Both the position numbers and the translations under genes were made by a program. From Actinomortierella ambigua (Eukaryota > Mortierellomycota > Mortierellomycetes > Mortierellales > Mortierellaceae), in contig JAAAJB010000047.1 of NCBI GenBank assembly GCA_016098155.1, positions 34,526-98,525 of the forward strand: DNA of 64,000 nt, given 5' to 3'. The notes beneath the pieces are model-generated. The model had not been told where the DNA came from and ran no database searches. It saw only the letters and a program-made list of their open reading frames with translations. Shown piece by piece: positions 11,274-23,001 of the stretch; within the stretch, counting starts at the first letter, position 1; every line of letters starts with the position of its first letter.

Positions 11274-14200
11274 ATGTCGCCGTCGACTGCTGACATGCAG
11301 TGTCCTTCTGACCATCATCATCATCCCTCACCCACGCATTCACACGACATTCTCCACAAACAAGACCAACAACACAAACAAAAACATACACATTCGGCTT
11401 GCGAACCCCAAACACCGGACCCTCCGGATCAGCATCTACCCTCCATGTCATCGACACACAGCCTGTCTGCGCACCCCAGTAGTGCCTCGCCGGCCCTTCC
11501 CGCTTTGGCTCATGCCGACATGCAAGTATGCGAGGACATGCCAGGGAAAGAGACAGGAACAGACGAGAGGTCCCTGCAGCAGCACCTGCCAACTTCGTCG
11601 TTGTCGTCGTCGTCGTTGTCATGTTCCGACAACGGTCACACCCCAGCGGACATGACCGTGCCACTGGCCTCTCAAGGTTCCTCTTCTTCTTCCTTCTCTC
11701 CTGCACCCTCCCTTGCCACTTCTCATCGGCTACCCCTGTCTGACAGCTATCTCTCCTCCTGTCAAACGTCCAGCACCCACAGCACCGGTACCACCACCTA
11801 CTGCAGACTCAACAACACCACCTCCGCCTCTGAGACAGCACCAACAACAACAACAACAACTACAACAGTAGCAGCAAGTATGAAGGCCACTGCCACCGCC
11901 ATCGCCCCTGCAGGCGGTAACGGCATCAATGGCAACAGTGCCTTCCAGAGCGGAAAGGGTGGAGGAGACGCCAAACCAGTTGGTGGTGGTAATGGTAGTG
12001 GAGCCAATCGACCACCATCCTACGACACTGGCAAGCTACACAGGTACTGGTCTGGTTTTTACAAAAAGACCATCAAGGAGCGACGCACCCAACTCTCGCT
12101 GGCATTCCCCCACCTGTCCAAGGCCTCCACCTCCCTGGACTCGTTTGCGTCGTCGGCGGTCACTTCTGCAAAGACATCGGGCCAGTCGACACCCCAGCTT
12201 GTTCCGATCCGATCCCTAGCCGGCTCTTCGTCGTCGCTCTCTAGCGCCTCGTCATCCTTCCCGATCTTGATGCCTCCTCCAAAGGGCGTTATCAACAACA
12301 GCAACAACAGTAACAACAGCAACAGCAATGACCATGCCAACCTGAGCAGCAACAGCAACAATAACAACAACATTAACAGCAGTAACAGCAACCAATATGG
12401 CGGCCTTCTGCTGGGTCGACGGGCCGGATCCCATTTGCGTGTAGAGGAGGTAGAACCCCCACTCGCCAAAGACTCCCTACTCAATTTTACGGATGACACG
12501 CCCAGCGTACCCTCTTCCGAACTCGAACGCACTGCTCGGCAGCAACAACAGCCACAACAACAGCTGCAGGAGAAGGGTCTCTCCATGGATGAGGAAAGCA
12601 GGATCCGGCTTGAAAAGGGGCGTCTGGCGACCGTGATATCGAATCTGGAAGAGCAGCGAAAGACTATCGGCACCCCGAACGGGTCGTTGCTTGAGGGCGA
12701 CCTGTCTCTCGATGCTCGTCTCGATGTCATCGCAGCAGAGCAAGAGGGAGGCGCCCCATTCCCTGTCCAGGGGCTCGACGAACAGATTGCGAACAACATG
12801 ATCGAGAATTGTATCGGGTATGTTTTTTTTCCATTGTTTCGGGTCCTCAATCCGATGGGGAGAAGATAGGGAGGTGGCAAGATCTAGATGATATGCTACG
12901 TCAGGAACTTAACCTTTTTTATTTTCTTTTTGCGTTATCTGTTTCGTATGTTGTTTCAATGGGTTTGATCCTTAAATCAATCGCTGCATTTTTTTTTAAT
13001 TTTAAATTCTGCCTTGTCTTTTTCAAGAACGCTTGGTCTTCCTATGGGCCTAGCCTTCAATTTTACGATCAACAACATGCCTCTCGTGATCCCAATGGCG
13101 ATCGAAGAGCCCTCTGTCATTGCTGCTGTCTCCAGTGCCGCCAAGACAATCTCGACCTACAAGGGCTTCCAAGCAACGGCGCCTGTCCGCAACATGATTG
13201 TAGCCCAAGTTCAATTGCTCGACATCCTGGACAACCACATGGACCGCGTCGTAGCTACCATGGAGCAACATCGCGACGAGATCCGAGACGAGGCCAACGA
13301 ATATTGCCCTAACATGGTCCTCCGTGGCGCTGGTGTCCAACAGGTAACTTTCCATCGCATCCGAAGAAGACGCCGCGCCAACGGCGCTGGCGCCGTCAAA
13401 GGCTATGACTTGCTGGTCAAGCACGGCGTCATCTCGGAAGAACGAACCACGGCTGAAGGATCGGCTGAAGGATCTCTGCAACAACAACAGCAACCACAAC
13501 ATCTATCGACGTTACGATCAGCCAATCGATGCTCGGAATGGTTGGTCGTACACCTGCACATCGACGTAGGCGATGCCATGGGCGCGAATTGTGCCAACAC
13601 GGTTGCCGAGGGCATTGCGCCTTTCTTGGCCAAGCTGAGCGGCGCTAGGGTTGGTGTCAGGATTCTCAGCAACCTGAACGTGGATCGTATGGCCAAGGTA
13701 TGGAGCAAATGGGGTCATCACTTCTCTCTCTCTCTAGGCCAACATCGCTACTGTGATTTACATCCGCTAACTGTATCCTGCCCCGATCCAATCAAAAAAA
13801 ATTGATCCCGCACAACACTACCATCATTGCTGGATGCCTTATAGTCCACATTCCGCCTACCGCTATCACATCTGGCGTACAAGGGCATCCGAGGACCCGA
13901 GGTCGCGACGCGGATCCTCGAAGCGTACGAGTGGGCAGAGCTTGACCCCTATCGGGCCACGACACACAACAAGGGAGTCATGAACGGCGTCGACGCCGTG
14001 GCGCTTGCGACGGGGCAAGACTGGCGAGCAGTGGAATCCGGAGCGCATGCATGGGCCGGAGGTGCGGGTGTGGACGACATCAAGCACGACCACCGACAAG
14101 AGCACCACCATCACAAGCGCAAGCGACAGGATCTGGACGAGGATCAGCAGCTGATCTACCGAACGCATGCGTCGACATTTTACCGGTCGCTGACCCGGTA

Positions 14201-14783
14201 TTGGGTCGAGGAAGATGAGGAGCGGGTCCAGCAAGGGTTCCAGGGAAAGGATGCGTTGGTGCTGTGTGGTGAGCTGGAGATGCCGATCATGGTCGGGACC
14301 AAAGGCGGCGTGTTGAGCACGAACCCTGTCCATGCTTTTACATTGGGCATTATGGGATACCCAGACTCGAAGCTGCTTGCCATGGTAAGAATGTCCAACA
14401 AAAGAAAATAACGAAAGAGGGGATGGGGAAGGAGTTTGCTGCTTTTTTTTTTTTTTTTTTTGGAGTCCACCTACACCCGTTGGGGGAGTTTTTTTTTTTT
14501 AATCCGCTTACTGATAGTCCAACTCTTTCTCATCCTTATCTAGGCAATGGTCTCGGTTGGGCTGGCCCAAAACTTTGCAGCTCTTCGAGCGCTTGTGACG
14601 GAGGGCATCCAGCGTGGACATATGGCACTGCACGCACGCAACATTGCCATCTCGGCCGGCACACCCCCAGCCTCGGTCGATGAGGTGGCCGCCTACATGA
14701 TCGACACTGGCAAGATTCGCGTCGGTGTTGCAAAGTCATACATGGAGAAACGCGGTCTGGGCGTCTTTGGCAATGGCCTGTGA
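11274..14783 (+). CDS. HMG-CoA reductase, class II (bacterial-type) catalytic domain with long disordered N-terminus
   Basis: Interconverts HMG-CoA and mevalonate with NAD(P)H. Four exons (11274-12817, 13028-13697, 13845-14384, 14544-14783) give 997 residues. The core resembles the Pseudomonas-type class II enzyme. It has GFYKKTIKERR near 260, NNMIENCIGTLGLPMG, and the catalytic EEPS (Glu541/542). It also has DAMGANCANT, HNKG (Lys781), TGQDWRAVE (Asp797) and GHMALHARN (His944). All four catalytic positions are present. There is no sterol-sensing or membrane segment. The first 250 residues are Ser/Thr/His-rich. A Ser/Asn-rich insert of about 170 residues splits the N-terminal small region, and a basic/Gln insert precedes DAMGAN. 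The first ATG is assumed; one at 11445 is also in frame. Transfer from bacteria or an ancient eukaryotic class II line are both possible. Confidence 0.92.
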
Positions 14784-15071
14784 TGACAACGACATAGAGT
14801 CATCCACTACCACCTATTCCTTTATCCCACCTCCCTTTTCCTCGTAATCGCGCTTTGTTATTAGAGACTTGACAAAGCAATAATAACACTCGCACACCCT
14901 TTTCGCTTTGCATTTTTTTTTCTGCCAAGTGGTCTTTGCATTCGTTCTCAATATTCAACTATTTATTTACATGAGAAAAAAGGCGGATACAAATCCAACA
15001 TTATCTCACCCTCCTCCTGCCTGGCTGCCTGCCTGCTGCCGGCACTCACTCGTTCTGTTTTTTTTTTTTTA
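14784..15071. other. Convergent 3' ends of HMG-CoA reductase and the 193-residue protein genes
   Basis: Tail-to-tail spacer with T-rich stretches on both sides and no gene. The A/T-rich parts probably hold both polyadenylation signals. Confidence 0.45.
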
Positions 15072-16097
15072 TTATTTGGCCATCTTCCAGTCGACCACTC
15101 CAAGTCGGCTCTCCCGCGCCTTCACGTCCTCCTTGCCATCACGATACGGTTCCAACTCCCACAGCAGGACCAGATTCGTGAGCTGGCTCTCCAGCAGCGG
15201 AGGTAGATCGTCCGCACCAGAGTCCTTCAATGCCGCGATCGTCTCCAGACTGGGCAGCACCCCACTCGATTTGAACGAAAACTCGTCCAGATACTGCAGC
15301 CACGTCGGATCCATGTACTCGGCAAAGAGCGCGAGCGCACTGGTCTGAGTCCCTGGCATCTGCAGGTCGGCGAGGATGGAGACATTGGGGAATGCGGAGG
15401 AAGGAGAGGACGAGGAGGAGGAGGAGGGGAGGACGATGGATGGTGGAAGCGTGGGGGGTCGCTGGAGCGTGACAAGGTACGAGTCGTGGGTCTGTGTCAT
15501 CTTTTCCAGGATAGCTTGTACTTTTTTTTTTGAGGGTGGGGAGGGGTTGGAGTTCAACACGCGCGTTAGAAACAGCTTTGAGTCGGTATTTTCTTATTTT
15601 CTTCCACTTTCTCCACCAACTTTGAAAACTCTCGAGCTCCCCTCCATTCCTATTCTTACATTGATTGATTACAGCATCCAAACTGGCTACGGCCCTGACA
15701 GGTGCTATTATTTAAAATAAAAATAAAAAGGCGTTAATTTTTTTTTTGGCTTTGTTGCTTGTCATGAGTATGCAAGCAAGCCCTTGGTGCTTCCTCACCA
15801 CAATGGCATGGTCAACCCTTCTTACATATACGCGCACTCCTGAGAGCCTCTGCTCCCTGGTCAATACAATCATTCCACTCTATTGTGCTATCCAAAGATA
15901 AGTTTTTGGGAAGGGGGGATCAGTATCACACGCTTTGCTTCCTAGGCGAAAAGAGAGGGACGGTATTGGAAAAAACAAAAACAAGGTGATATATCCTACA
16001 GCTGTCGAAAGTCTGATGCTATCCGGAGGAACTTGGCCAGATACTCTTTGACAATAGGTAATTGCAGCACCTGCTGCCTGATTCTCTCACGGTCCAT
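15072..16097 (-). CDS. Uncharacterised helical protein, 193 residues
   Basis: I do not recognise this gene. Three exons (16097-16000, 15694-15660, 15520-15072) join in frame. The middle one is only 35 nt, which makes the gene easy to miss. The protein starts MDRERIRQQVLQLPIVKEYL and continues with an amphipathic, coiled-coil-like helix (ASDFRQLAVASLDAVINQLQ, then ILEKMTQTHDSYLVTL). A Pro/Ser-rich linker with a serine run follows. A second helical part is LALFAEYMDPTWLQYLDEF...LPSLETIAALKD, ending DWKMAK. The acceptor of exon 3 ends a run of A. Size and shape fit a small subunit of a coiled-coil complex (for example kinetochore or Mediator), but no motif proves it. It lies tail-to-tail with the HMG-CoA reductase gene. 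Confidence 0.7.
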
Positions 16098-16523
16098 GGC
16101 GGTTCAACAGGAATGAAGGATTGTTTGCATGTAATGGAAACTGCTTACAAAAAGTGTACAATTTTTTTTTTTTTTTTTTTTTGGCAGTGACGATCGGTTT
16201 GATTCACTTCACCCCTCTCTCAGCATATATCGGTCGAAATCATTTGTGCTTTTTCGTATTTTTTTTCTGTTTACAGCTATACAGAAACTATGGTACAGAT
16301 TAGGGGGGTGTGGAAGAGATAAGAGAGGAGAGGATGGCGCAAATTGCTACCACATTATTCAACATTATTCAAAAAGACGCGGAAACAAACAAACAAAGAA
16401 AGAAAGAAAAGAAAAGTACGAAAGGAATATTGAATGGGTGGAGGACTTGTTATCGTTGATGATGTTGCTGTGATTGCGTTTGCTGCTGAGGTGGTGGTCG
16501 ACGTCGTCGTTGTTGCTGTATGT
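16098..16523. other. Spacer upstream of the 193-residue protein gene, downstream of GATA
   Basis: Contains an 18-T run near 16163-16180 and AAAGAAAG repeats near 16395-16415. No gene is seen. Confidence 0.45.
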
Positions 16524-19500
16524 TCAATCATCTCGTTCCCGACGACGTGGAAGAGGATAGGGCAGCCCTTGATGGATACGAGGTGGCATATGATGCTGGG
16601 GTGGCGGCCCCTGAGAGTGCGATTGCTGTGGAGACTGCGACGGCGGCAGCTGCGGTGGCTGCTGACCGTCCATGCCATGGTCATCATGCGACATGGAGGG
16701 CCGCTGTCCTCCATAGCTGGGAGGTGGGCCACCCGAAGCACTGAGCGCCATCAAACTCGCCAGCGCCGAGCTCGTCTTTGGATCCACTGAAGGCCCGTTG
16801 GCCATCGATGGTGGTGGTGGCGGAGGCAATGAAGGATTACCAGGCGAGGCTGCCTCACGGAGCACCGTCGACGAGTGCATGGGTGGCGATGCAACATTGC
16901 TGTTGTTGTTGCCGTTGCTGTTGTTGTTGTTGTTCGGCGGCTGGCCTCCATTGCTGCTGACAATCCCGTTAGCTCCGGGTGGTGGCGGCGAGGGATGCAC
17001 ACCAGTGTTCACTGCGACACTGCCTAAGGCTTGATCCAACCCACTCAACACTGCGGCTGCGCGCCCCAAGAGCATTGATAGGTGCGACACCTCCCGTTGG
17101 ATCTCTTGGCGCGTTTGCTGTAGAATCTCGGCACTGGGCATGGGTCCACCATTAGAAATAGCCGCCAGCGCCGAGGAGGACGACGACGACGATGGTGGCG
17201 GTGGTCCATTCGGTGATGATGGACGGCGCTGGTGGTGTTGATAGTGAGGTGGTGGTGTTTGCTGCTGCTGTTGCTGTTGCTGCGAAGGAGGAGGTCCTTG
17301 TTGTTGCGAGGTTGGTGGATGATGATGATGCTCACCATGTACAATGTCTGATGGACGCGGCAGTGACATGTGGTGGCCCGAAGGAGGCATCGAAATTGGT
17401 GGCAAGTGGTGAGTGGGTGGCATTCCAGATCCAGAGGGCCCAGGGCTATGACCATTCCCGGATCCCGTCACAATCGGTGGCAGCTGATGGTGGTGATATG
17501 AATTGGAGTAGCTTCCGGGCGGAGGCGCAGATACAGGCGTGCCTTGGCTCGGAGGAGCGCCCGATCCATAGTGGCCAGAAGGCGGTGGTGGGCCTTGAGG
17601 CACAGGCGACTCGGAACGATGGTAGCCCCTGCCCTGAGAATGACCGCTGCTTGACGGCGGCGTTGGGGGTGGCTGCGAATGGCCAGGCGATCGATAGTAC
17701 TGATACGACTGGTGTTGAGGTGGAGGAGGACCCTGGCGCGGATATAGAGGTGGAGAGCCTGGGCCTGGACCTGGACCTGAAGAGCGTACAATACCCGTTG
17801 ACGATAGACGAGTATTGAATGCTGAGGACGACACGGTGGAGTAACCAGGCAGGCGGTGATTCCATCCAGAAGCATACGACGAGCTATAGGGCGACTGTTG
17901 GGAATGCATGCCGTCATCCATGTCATTCACCCGAGGTGCAAGCGACGGTTGATATCCACCCTGCATACCATGCGGTGGGTGAGGATGGTGTGGCGACGAG
18001 TGCTGGTGGTGATAAGGGTGGTGGTGAGGCGACTGTGGGGGCTGTTGTTGCTGTGGAGGCGGTGGTGGTTGCTGTTGCGGGTGGTGCTGAGGTGATGGAG
18101 GTGGGCCGGCGCTGACTCTTGGCGGCGGTGGCGGGTGCATAGGATATCGCGACATGGTCATCATGGGCTGATGGAAAGGCTGACCGTTGCCTTGGTGAAT
18201 ATTATACAGGTAGCGAGACGGAGCATGCTGCGATGGTGGGGGCTGCTGTTGCCCTTGCTGATGGTGGTGTTGCTGGTAGCCCTGATTGTGCGGCATGCCA
18301 TATCGGTCGCCCATTCGGTGCTGGCCATCCTCGTGATGAGAACTGCCAATGTTCTCGATCGGTGACATGCTGCGACGGCGATCATGATGATCACGACGAA
18401 TCCACTCTGTTTGTCCATTCGCGGTGCGCTTAGGTGTGATATAGTCCTCGATATTGGGTACTCGGCCCGGAGGTCCTCCTGCACCCCCTGCGCCGTTGGA
18501 CCCTGTTGCGCTCTGTAGCCTTCTTCGTTTGGCCGCCGTGTGACCATGAGGGTCGTTGGGGTCCGCATCATCCGGGAGGGAAGGACTCGATTGTCGTGCG
18601 CCACCATTGTTCTTGCCACTGTTATTACCGTTGCTGCCACCGACATTGCCCTGCTGCGCCATGGCTTGTTGGGGCACGAGGGGAGGGGAAGTGTTGATAA
18701 GATTGACGCGCTTCCTACGCTTGATAACAGCTCGCTTCATAGTCACTGGTCGGTGGACGTTGTGCAGCTTGAAGTAGAGACCGCAGGCGTTGCAGATGGT
18801 GTTGCCGCTGCTGTCTCGGCGCCACAATGGAGTGGTGGTTGTCCGGCAGTTGGCGCACACGAGATGCTGACGATTTGCTTGGTTCAGAGATGGACATCCA
18901 GCACAAGATGAAGACCCACCAGTGCCGTTGCAGTTACCGTCGCCTGGGCACGAGCCCGAGCATTCTGACTTTCCTCCTTCGTCGTCATTATTGGCTGCAG
19001 TAGCTGCAGTAGCTGCAGTGGCTGCAGTGGCTGAAGAGGCGGCGGGGGCGGAGGGCGAAGATTCTGAGGCATCCGCAGCCGTGTTGGCCGTGGCGTTCGA
19101 TGGGCCAGATTCGTGATCGGGCGACTCTGCCTTGGCTTTGGCGTCTGCATCGCCAGAGTGCTCGCCCCGCTTCAAACCCATATTACGTTTGAGCCAAGGC
19201 GGACGGGTGAGATTGCGTGCCTTGAAGTAGAGACCTATTTTTTTTCGCAGAGTATGTGCGTGGAGAAAGGGGGGGGGAAGGTCAGACAAAGAGAATGAAT
19301 CACAGGACTGGTCGAACCAAGTAAATAATACAGGGTGCATCATTCGTGCATCACCCTTGTTAACTGGGCTTAGAGTAGTGGTGTAAGGGGTTGTGGGGGG
19401 ATAAGATGTGGTGTCATAGATAATATGGCAAGCTCATCCATCTATGCTCTGATGGATCACCGCAGCCAATCTGGTACTTCATGCCGACTTGGGTCCAATC

Positions 19501-21457
19501 AACGCATCAAAGAAGGAACAGAAAAGTCCAGGCCAGAACCAGTCCGATCACTTCAAAGAATAGTGAGACCGATTTGCAGTCTTCTTTCTCTGGGTAAATC
19601 GCAGATACACTCATTAGGGTGGTGTGTCTGCGGTTGTTGATGTGTTTGTGTCTGTGTGTGTGTGTGTGTGTTGTGTTGTTGTGTTTTGCGTCTTGTGTGT
19701 GTGCGCATGTATTGTGAGGTAGAAGGGGAAGGGCTGGGGCGGAAAAAAAAGACATAGGAACGGTGTGGTGTTGTGTCGTGAACGAAAGGGGGGGTGGCAA
19801 ATAACAATGTTTAGTTAAAAAAAAAAAAAAAAGTAAGAGTGGAACAACGCAGCGAATCGATCGGGCGGATAGAGGTCAAATCACCCCTCGGACCATGTGC
19901 CCGACGACGGATACACAGTGTCAATGTAGCTCAATGTGCCCCTTCTCTCCCACCACCCGCCTACCCCTTCTCCTATTCCACCCTCACCACCCACACGCTC
20001 CCCTCATCTCGCTCTCACTCATCTTCAATTGAAATAAGGGAGAAAGAGATAAGACACGGAGATAGAGATGATATGAAAGGGCGGAGATGGGGTGCTGCTT
20101 CATATAATAAAAAGAGAGAGGAGAGAGAAAGAGAAAGAGAGGAAAGAGAGATAGATAGAGAGAGAAACATACCACAAGCGTTGCAAATGGTCTGGCCGTT
20201 GCTTGCTCGGCGCCAGAGAGGGGTCGTGGTAGTTCCGCAGTTGGCGCAGGAAGTGGCTGTTACGCCAAGACGGCCCTCCTTCTTCGTGTGCGAGACAGAG
20301 TTCTTGCGTGGTCTGGGCGAACCTGCACCACCTCCGTTGGAGCTGGTGACGCTGCTCGCCCGACCAGTTTTCGAAGAGCCCGGGCCAGGCGAGGCGGTCC
20401 AGCCTCGCTCGCTCCTGTCCGACTGTATGTGATCTGCATCGATTTCCTGGTCACCATGGTCGTGCTCGTGCTCTGGGTGACTCTCACCATCATCATGTGT
20501 CAGTTGGGCGCCTCTCTCTGGATGCATTGGATCAGGCGATGGCTCCCGATGTCGCTTGATATGTGGGCTACCATCGGGAGGTGTGAGTCTGTTTTTGTTG
20601 CCAGTGGTTTCTTGGATGCCGCTGTTGTAGTCGTTCATGTTGTTGTTGTTGTGGTTGTGGTTGCTGTTGTTGTCGATGTTGTTGTTGTTGTTGTTGATGC
20701 TACTGTTGTTGTTGTTGTTGCTGTTACTATAGGTACTATTTGGTGTACTAGTTCTGTAGTTATTCTTATGATTGCTCTTGCTGTTGTCACCACTTGGAGG
20801 ATAGTCATCATCCCGCAGACGATTCTCATCGGCCTCCTCCATGGCTACATCGCTGCCTGTGTCGTATTTGTCCATTGCATCAACACTGTCGGGGCAGTGG
20901 CCATTCGGGGTGTGATCACGGCTGGGGGTGTCCGAGACTGAGTGGAGCGGACTTTTTTGAGAGGCAAAACTGGAGGAATTCTGGCGGAAGTTATGCGAGT
21001 CGTTCGAGTAGGGATAGTGTCCGGAGACACTGGATGATATTGTATTTGTTGGTGCGGACGATGTTGGCTCTGTAGGTTCGTTGTCGGCACCAGACGATGA
21101 AGAGGAGGAGGGAGGAAGAGGGTGAGAAGGAGGATGTGGGGAGGTAGGAGTCGATGCCGAAGGGGAGGGCGAAGCAGGAGACGAGATACGCTCGTGGGGC
21201 GGCTCCTCCTGCTTGATATAGCGGCTTTCGTCTCTTCTATCCCCCTTCTCCATCAACGGCAAAGGATATGGGGCAGCGGGGCGGTAAGGGTATGGTGAAT
21301 GATGGTGGTACTGTTGATGGTAAGGGTAGGCCGATGGTGGATGGTAAGGCGAAGACGAAGTCGAGTTGGGTGAGGGGGTCAGCGATAGCGTTGCGTGAGC
21401 AGACCGGGCTTTGAGTGAGGAAGCCAAGGCGGCCGAGGTGGGAATATCGCTCGCCAT
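16524..21457 (-). CDS. Two-finger GATA transcription factor of the iron-responsive (Sre/Urbs1/Fep1/SreA) type
   Basis: DNA-binding repressor of siderophore and iron-uptake genes in this family. Exon 1 is 21457-20173 and exon 2 is 19234-16524, giving 1331 residues. The first finger is C404-x2-C407-x17-C425-x2-C428, followed by [18 protein letters not shown]. The second is C555-x2-C558-x17-C576-x2-C579, followed by [17 protein letters not shown] and a basic KRRKR. Between them lies C524-x5-C530-x8-C539-x2-C542, the cysteine block that binds iron in Fep1/SRE proteins. That block and the double finger separate this gene from AreA/NsdD-type GATA factors. The intron of 938 nt falls inside finger 1, right after NACG. 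The N-terminus is Asn/Ser/His-rich. The last 750 residues are Pro/Gln/His-rich. Iron role is from family knowledge plus the Cys pattern. Confidence 0.92.
19651..19670. repeat. TG dinucleotide microsatellite in the GATA intron
   Basis: About nine TG units, followed by TTGTG variants; intronic. Confidence 0.85.
20112..20165. repeat. GA-rich microsatellite in the GATA intron
   Basis: Imperfect (GA)n with GAAA and GATA interruptions, close to the 5' splice site of the minus-strand gene. Confidence 0.8.
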
Positions 21458-21691
21458 TCAGCGAAGCTGCGAGAAAGAGAGAAAGAGTAAAGGAGAGGGA
21501 GAACTAAGAGGTATGAGGTGAAAGCGAGAGAGACCAATGGGGAAAGATGATGTGCTGTGCCGAATGAGTGAATGAATTAAAGAAACGGGTGGGCTAGTGA
21601 GGATGATGGGTGTTGCGGCGGAAGGGGGGGAGGGGGGGACAGAGAGACGGCGGAAAGGAAAATAAAAAAGAAAAAGAAAGAATCGAAAAAG

Positions 21692-21719
21692 TGATAACAC
21701 ATCGCCTCCAATCTTATCA
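21692..21719. promoter_or_regulatory. Paired GATA-factor sites (TGATAA and CTTATCA)
   Basis: TGATAA at 21692-21697 and CTTATCA (TGATAAG on the other strand) at 21713-21719, 235-262 bp upstream of the GATA-factor start codon. These match the core recognised by GATA factors. Autoregulation is inference. Confidence 0.35.
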
Positions 21720-21947
21720 CGATCGCAGCAAATGCGATAGTGAATATGATGGCAGCGATAATTGATGCCTCTTGGACCGATGGCTGATGTTCCGAGTTGT
21801 ACAACCCAGTAGTAGTGCTCTCTTTTTTCCTTTACGAGAGTTACCATCCAAGTCCAGGATAAGTATGGTCAGAACAATGCAGACATCCAGCAAGAGAGAC
21901 ACCTCTTTTTAGCTCGTAGCGAGACAATGGAGAGTGAGGGCCTGGGC

Positions 21948-21954
21948 CTTATCA
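21948..21954. promoter_or_regulatory. GATA-factor site (CTTATCA)
   Basis: TGATAAG on the minus strand, about 490 bp upstream of the GATA-factor start. It is preceded by ATCT on the same strand, close to, but one base longer than, the ATCWGATAA iron-GATA consensus. Confidence 0.3.
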
Positions 21955-23001
21955 AGATCTTAGCGATCAAGAGAGGAAGAGTGATAGAACGAAGGCTTTG
22001 CTCACCCGTCTGTGAGTGCTGTCTCATGCTTCATGTAAGATGGTAATCCTGTGTGAGGTGAGGGTGAAGGGAGCGAAGACTCCTTCAGGGCAACAGCGAC
22101 TTTGCCTCTTCCCTTTCTTCTTGGCCCCTCTCGTGTCGATGGGGCTGGGATCGAACTCTTTGCCTCAGACAACAAGAGGGTCTCCCCTGCTGGCGGGCCA
22201 GGCTCCAAAGCGTTTCCTTTCTCCGTATTGATGTTCACTTTGGTTACCCAGGAATCGACACTGATATTCTGGCTACATGAACGGATGCAGGAGGAAACTA
22301 GTGTGACCAAGAACAACCTTTTTGTAGTTTGTGGTTCGGAGGAGAGAGATACCTCCACCCCTGCGGCGGTGGCAAGCAAGAGGAGAGCACATTCTCCACC
22401 TTCTCCTGTGTTGCTCTCTTGCCTGACCCCCCCCCCTTTTTTTTTCCTTCTGACCGCGACACTTCAGGAGGTTGCGTCGTACGTGAAAGCTATAGAATGA
22501 TCATTTAAGAGCCGGTGTGAAGCACAAGCTCAATAAGCCAAACCAGAGAGAGAATGAATCCTCTCGTGATGCCATGGGAGAACCCCCAAACGTCGGCATG
22601 TTTGGTCCACGGATCAAAAAAGAGGAAAAAATGAACATGGAACTTTGCGACCATCAAGGTTCTCACTTTTCACATCTTGATCTTGACGATTGTGCGCTGC
22701 CACTGAGCCAACTTTGTTTGGTCCCATGACCGTTTCTCTCCCCTTTTCTCTCTTTTTCTTTCCTTTCCCTCCGACTTTTCTTCTCACGATCAATATTTTT
22801 TTTTTTTTTTTGACTCGAGCCTCTTCTGTCCACCTCCAACCTCACCCACTGCTGTTCAAAAGGTGAGGGAGGGGGGTTGAAAGGCCTGATCATCTATAAG
22901 CATTCTGATTGGATCCAGATCGTGATAAAAATAGATCTTGTGCGCCCTCTATTACAACAGGTGAGCGAGGGAGGGGGGAGGGGAGAAGGGGGGGAGTATC
23001 T

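Larger units (their letters stand above)
19235..20172 (-). other. 938-nt intron splitting the first GATA finger
   Basis: Donor GTATGT after the codon start of the Gly in NACG|G; acceptor TAG just before LYFK. It is the longest intron in the window. It holds a (TG)n run (19651-19670), a (GA)n run (about 20112-20165) and a 17-A run near 19816-19832. The joined frame restores a canonical finger, which supports the splice. Confidence 0.85.
21458..23001. other. Intergenic: GATA promoter and leader, ITC1 3' side
   Basis: About 1.5 kb without a supported gene. The part next to the GATA start is purine-rich on the plus strand. It carries three TGATAA-core sites on either strand. The right part holds a run of Ts (22797-22811) and poly-G/C runs, with no coding signal. 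Confidence 0.5.
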
